Positions 5,923-8,144 of a DNA stretch of 8,144 nt are shown piece after piece. The translations under genes were made by a program, and so were the position numbers. This DNA comes from Caldifarciminota bacterium UBA3073. GTDB lineage: Bacteria; Hydrothermota; UBA3073. The stretch's first letter is position 1. Each line of letters opens with the position of its first letter. Under the pieces are notes generated by a model, which saw only the letters and a list, made by a program, of their open reading frames with translations, ran no database searches and was not told where the DNA came from. Where the stretch lies: assembly GCA_002366725.1 (NCBI GenBank), contig DFBT01000039.1, positions 1-8,144 on the forward strand, written 5' to 3'.

Positions 5923-6816
5923 TCATTGTAGTTCGTTCTTTATTATCTTTACCACCTCTTCTGCTATCCTCTCCTGTGCCTGCTTGGTTGATGCACCGAT
6001 ATGGGGAGTGAATGTAACATTCGAAAACCCCATAAGTTCTGAGACCTTTGGTGGTTCAACCTCATACACATCCAATCCCACACCCGCAATTTCACCCTCC
6101 CTTAGTGCCTCGATCAGTGCATTCTCATCCACGATACCGCCCCTCGCACAATTCACGAGTATCGCACCCTTTTTCATTTTTTTAAGTTCGTTCCTCCCGA
6201 TGAGGTGTTTGGTTTTGTCGGTAAGTGGTGTGTGAACGGATATGTAATCAGAATCCCGCAGGAGTTCATCGAGGCCCACCATATCCACCCCTTCAACCTC
6301 GACATAGGGGTCATATGCGATAACCTTCATGCCGAGCGCCTTTCCCCTCTTTGCGAGTTCTTTTCCGATTCTCCCGAGTCCTATGATACCGAGTGTTTTG
6401 CCGAATAGTTCCACTCCCTTCAATACCTTTTTCTCCCATTTTCCCTCTTTAATTCCCACGGTGCCTTTCACAATGTGTCTTGAGAGGGCAAGCATGTGGG
6501 CGAACACAATTTCTGCAACCGATATGGACGATGCAGCGGGGGTGTTCATGACCTTTATACCCTTCTCTTCCGCATAGGAGACATCTATGTTATCTATTCC
6601 GACACCGCCCCTTATGATGAGTTTCATCTTGTCCATGTTGTCTATCATCTCCTTTCTCACCTTTGTTGCAGACCTCACAACCATACAATCATATTCCCTG
6701 ACTTTATGAATCAGCTCCTCCTTCGGAAGAGAGGAAAGGTCATCGACCTCTACTCCGCATTCCTCAAGGTTGGTTATTGCGGTTTTGGCTATTGGGTCGG
6801 CGAGAAGTACCTTCAT
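5923..6816 (-). CDS. serA: D-3-phosphoglycerate dehydrogenase, short form without ACT domain
   Basis: An NAD-dependent D-2-hydroxyacid dehydrogenase of 297 residues, most likely oxidising 3-phosphoglycerate to 3-phosphohydroxypyruvate, the first step of serine synthesis. The Rossmann glycine motif is GLGRIG (146-151). The catalytic set is R225 (in NCARGGIVDE), E254 (in DVYEVEPP) and H272 (in TPHIGAST), with the same 29- and 18-residue spacings as I recall for human PHGDH. RGGVGIDNID (69-78) is the usual substrate-side loop. The protein stops right after the final helix (EEVVKIIKNELQ), so the C-terminal ACT and intervening domains of long SerA are absent and serine feedback through them is not expected. 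GGAGGG (6820-6825) lies 3 nt before the ATG. It follows the aminotransferase after 22 bp, an arrangement that supports serine synthesis over other hydroxyacid substrates such as hydroxypyruvate or glyoxylate, which the family also uses. Confidence 0.9.
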   Translation of the reverse strand: MKVLLADPIAKTAITNLEECGVEVDDLSSLPKEELIHKVREYDCMVVRSATKVRKEMIDNMDKMKLIIRGGVGIDNIDVSYAEEKGIKVMNTPAASSISVAEIVFAHMLALSRHIVKGTVGIKEGKWEKKVLKGVELFGKTLGIIGLGRIGKELAKRGKALGMKVIAYDPYVEVEGVDMVGLDELLRDSDYISVHTPLTDKTKHLIGRNELKKMKKGAILVNCARGGIVDENALIEALREGEIAGVGLDVYEVEPPKVSELMGFSNVTFTPHIGASTKQAQERIAEEVVKIIKNELQ

Positions 6817-6838
6817 AAACCCTCCAATGTTGATGTTT

Positions 6839-7975
6839 TTACTTTAATATTTCCATTGCCCTTGCAACACCCTTTCCAAGAATAACTCCATATCCGAGGT
6901 CCTTGAGTGAGAGTTCAAGTGCGGATAAGGCAGTTATAACATCGAACTGTCCCATGTACCCGAGGTGGGCTATACGGATAATCTTTCCCTTGAGATGTGC
7001 TTGCCCACCCGCAACCTTAACGCCGTATTTCTTATCGAGTGTATTCTTAAGTGCACTACCATCTATACCCGGGGGGATATCTATTGCAGTTACAGCGTTG
7101 GCTGGGTTCTTCGAAAATAGTGTCAGCCCAAGTGCCTTAACTCCCTCTCTCGTCGCCCGGGCAAGTTTTGCGTGTCTTTCAAGCACATTATCTATCCCTT
7201 CTCCCTTTAACATGGATAGTGCCTTATCCAGGGCTACCACGAGAGATACCCCCGGTGTATATGCAGTTGGAGACCTCTTCTCAAGCGCCTTATTTGCCTT
7301 TTTAAAGTCAAAGTAATATTTTGGGCATGTTGAAGTTTCGGTGAATTTCCACGCCTTATCCGACACGGAAGCAAATGCAAGTCCCGGGGGTAGCATAATT
7401 CCTTTCTGAGAGCCCGAAACGCAGATATCAACTGCCCACTCATCCGTACGCAAATCACATGCACCGAGTCCCGATACCGCATCTACAATGAGAAGCGTGT
7501 TTTCCCTTCTCCTCACGATTTCTCCGTACTCTTTTATTGGAAATAATGTTCCCGTGGATGTCTCACACAGAGCCGTAAAAACAGCCTTTATGTCGGGATA
7601 CTGGCCGAGGAGTTGTCTCACTTGCTCGGGTCGTGCGTAATCTCCCCAATCAACATTTAGTGATACGACCTCTATGCCGTAAGCCCGACATATCTCACTC
7701 CACCTTTCTCCGAACTTTCCACCCGTTATGCATAACGCCCTGTCGCCGGGTGAGAGCGTATTCGCAACTGCGCCCTCCATCGCTCCCGTTCCCGATGAGA
7801 GGAATGTAAGGACCACATTCCGGGTCTTGAATACGAGCTTTAGGTCTTCACTTACCCTCTCGTATATCTCCACGAATTCCGGTGTTCGATGGTGTATTAT
7901 GGGTTTTGCCTCTGCAAGTCTTACATCATCGGGCACGGGTGTTGGTCCCGGAGTCATGAGATATACCTTTTTCAT
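6839..7975 (-). CDS. Class-V PLP aminotransferase, probable phosphoserine (or serine/alanine-glyoxylate type) aminotransferase
   Basis: A 378-residue PLP enzyme of the class-V aminotransferase family (alanine-glyoxylate/serine-pyruvate group, often annotated 'soluble hydrogenase 42 kDa subunit'). Visible landmarks are MTPGPTPVP (7-15), the cofactor-phosphate loop SSGTGAME (60-67), D165 in VDAVSGLG, the PLP lysine K191 in SGSQKGIMLPPG, and R334 in RIAHLGYMG for the substrate carboxylate. It is clearly not standard SerC. A methanogen relative (MJ0959) has been reported to act as phosphoserine aminotransferase, and I recall a similar gene next to serA in Thermotoga. Being 22 bp upstream of serA, it is the best candidate here for making phosphoserine from phosphohydroxypyruvate; alanine- or serine-glyoxylate transamination remains possible. 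The start is the ATG at 7975, with AAGGAGG 4 nt upstream; a TTG at 7990 in the same frame lies upstream of this site and is rejected. Confidence 0.88.
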   Translation of the reverse strand: MKKVYLMTPGPTPVPDDVRLAEAKPIIHHRTPEFVEIYERVSEDLKLVFKTRNVVLTFLSSGTGAMEGAVANTLSPGDRALCITGGKFGERWSEICRAYGIEVVSLNVDWGDYARPEQVRQLLGQYPDIKAVFTALCETSTGTLFPIKEYGEIVRRRENTLLIVDAVSGLGACDLRTDEWAVDICVSGSQKGIMLPPGLAFASVSDKAWKFTETSTCPKYYFDFKKANKALEKRSPTAYTPGVSLVVALDKALSMLKGEGIDNVLERHAKLARATREGVKALGLTLFSKNPANAVTAIDIPPGIDGSALKNTLDKKYGVKVAGGQAHLKGKIIRIAHLGYMGQFDVITALSALELSLKDLGYGVILGKGVARAMEILK

Positions 7976-7979
7976 ATGG

Positions 7980-7986
7980 CCTCCTT
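7980..7986 (-). promoter_or_regulatory. Ribosome-binding site of aminotransferase gene (decides start)
   Basis: Reads AAGGAGG on the minus strand, 4 nt before the ATG at 7975. The alternative TTG (7988-7990) is just 5' of it and so cannot be served by it. Confidence 0.85.
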
Positions 7987-8001
7987 GCAAAATGACAAAT
8001 C

Positions 8002-8117
8002 AAAAATCAAATACGAGTTGTAGACTCCCGATATATCGTGAATCAAAGCCATTTTTGCATTTTAATATGTCCCGCCATAGCGGGATCCCGCCAACGGCGG
8101 TGATATTTTTGATTTTT
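8002..8117. repeat. A/T-rich inverted repeat flanking hairpin cluster
   Basis: AAAAATCAAA (8002-8011) has its exact inverted copy TTTGATTTTT at 8108-8117, enclosing about 96 bp that includes the palindrome CGATATATCG (8029-8038) and the GC-rich hairpins. The low-complexity 'caaatcaaaaatcaaa' wording resembles dispersed intergenic tracts. No gene is visible in 7976-8144 and no convincing promoter for the aminotransferase could be picked out. Confidence 0.45.
8071..8100. repeat. Paired GC-rich hairpins around a 12-bp palindrome
   Basis: CCCGC-CATA-GCGGG (8071-8084) and CCGCC-AAC-GGCGG (8088-8100) form two adjacent small hairpins. Alternatively the perfect palindrome GCGGGATCCCGC (8080-8091) can fold or bind as a unit, with CCGCC (8072-8076) then free to pair with GGCGG (8096-8100). 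The GC-rich block is sharply bounded by A/T-rich DNA, typical of a REP-like intergenic element. Confidence 0.5.
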
Positions 8118-8122
8118 AATTT

Positions 8123-8139
8123 TTTGGGAATGTCCCAAA
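8123..8139. repeat. Hairpin TTTGGGA-ATG-TCCCAAA
   Basis: A perfect 7-bp stem with a 3-nt loop near the right edge, following a T-rich run. It could be the stem of a terminator for a gene to the right, or a REP-type hairpin of the kind found at ends of IS200-like/REP-associated transposase elements. The window ends too soon to tell. Confidence 0.45.
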
Positions 8140-8144
8140 GTGTT

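Noticed and set aside
7976..8070. Promoter or T-box/riboswitch upstream of the aminotransferase gene
   Set aside because: No -35/-10 pair with acceptable spacing and no conserved riboswitch or T-box core could be identified; GAGT-TGTAG-ACTC is only a 4-bp stem.
7989..8144. CRISPR array
   Set aside because: The repeats are short, unequal and inverted, not regularly spaced direct repeats, and no cas gene is present.

Overview
This 8.1-kb window looks like ordinary chromosome from a bacterium with a lipoprotein-bearing, probably diderm envelope. No phage, insertion sequence, CRISPR array, tRNA or rRNA is visible. Translation signals are mostly strong AGGAGG-type sites, and two near-perfect sigma70 promoters are present. 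Codon use is rich in ATA (Ile) and AGG/AGA (Arg), and the proteins are rich in Lys and Glu. The closest family matches I recognise (UPF0282, MJ1317-like MFS, class-V phosphoserine-type aminotransferase) are well represented in archaea and deep-branching or thermophilic bacteria. An uncultured or thermophile-like bacterial lineage is therefore plausible, but that is inference.

Layout. (1) Positions 1-4845, minus strand: a probable three-gene unit, uvrA (nucleotide excision repair damage sensor), then a 12-helix MFS transporter, then a UPF0282 metallo-beta-lactamase-fold protein that runs off the left edge. (2) Positions 4846-5157: a divergent control region. Two back-to-back promoters, each TTGACA-17 bp-TATAAT, fire left into uvrA and right into the envelope genes. 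The uvrA side has a pyrimidine-rich leader with no Shine-Dalgarno; the other side has a palindromic repeat in the 5' leader. (3) Positions 5158-5850, plus strand: a small coiled-coil lipoprotein followed by a secreted coiled-coil LysM protein, probably an envelope/peptidoglycan-binding pair. (4) Positions 5853-5918: a long hairpin between convergent genes, probably a shared terminator. (5) Positions 5923-7975, minus strand: a two-gene unit, a class-V aminotransferase followed by a short ACT-less D-3-phosphoglycerate dehydrogenase. Together they could carry out the first two steps of the phosphorylated serine pathway. (6) Positions 7976-8144: non-coding, with A/T-rich inverted repeats and a cluster of short GC-rich hairpins.

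I do not see a convincing undescribed multi-gene system. The most unusual points are the symmetric pair of perfect consensus promoters, an altered ABC signature (LSGGEDER instead of LSGGEAQR) in the first ATPase domain of UvrA, the UvrA/MFS/UPF0282 gene association, the alternative-pairing repeat in the lipoprotein leader, and several repeat-like intergenic elements placed right at gene starts. Two start codons (MFS transporter and aminotransferase) are moved downstream from the longest open frame because strong ribosome-binding sites define them.
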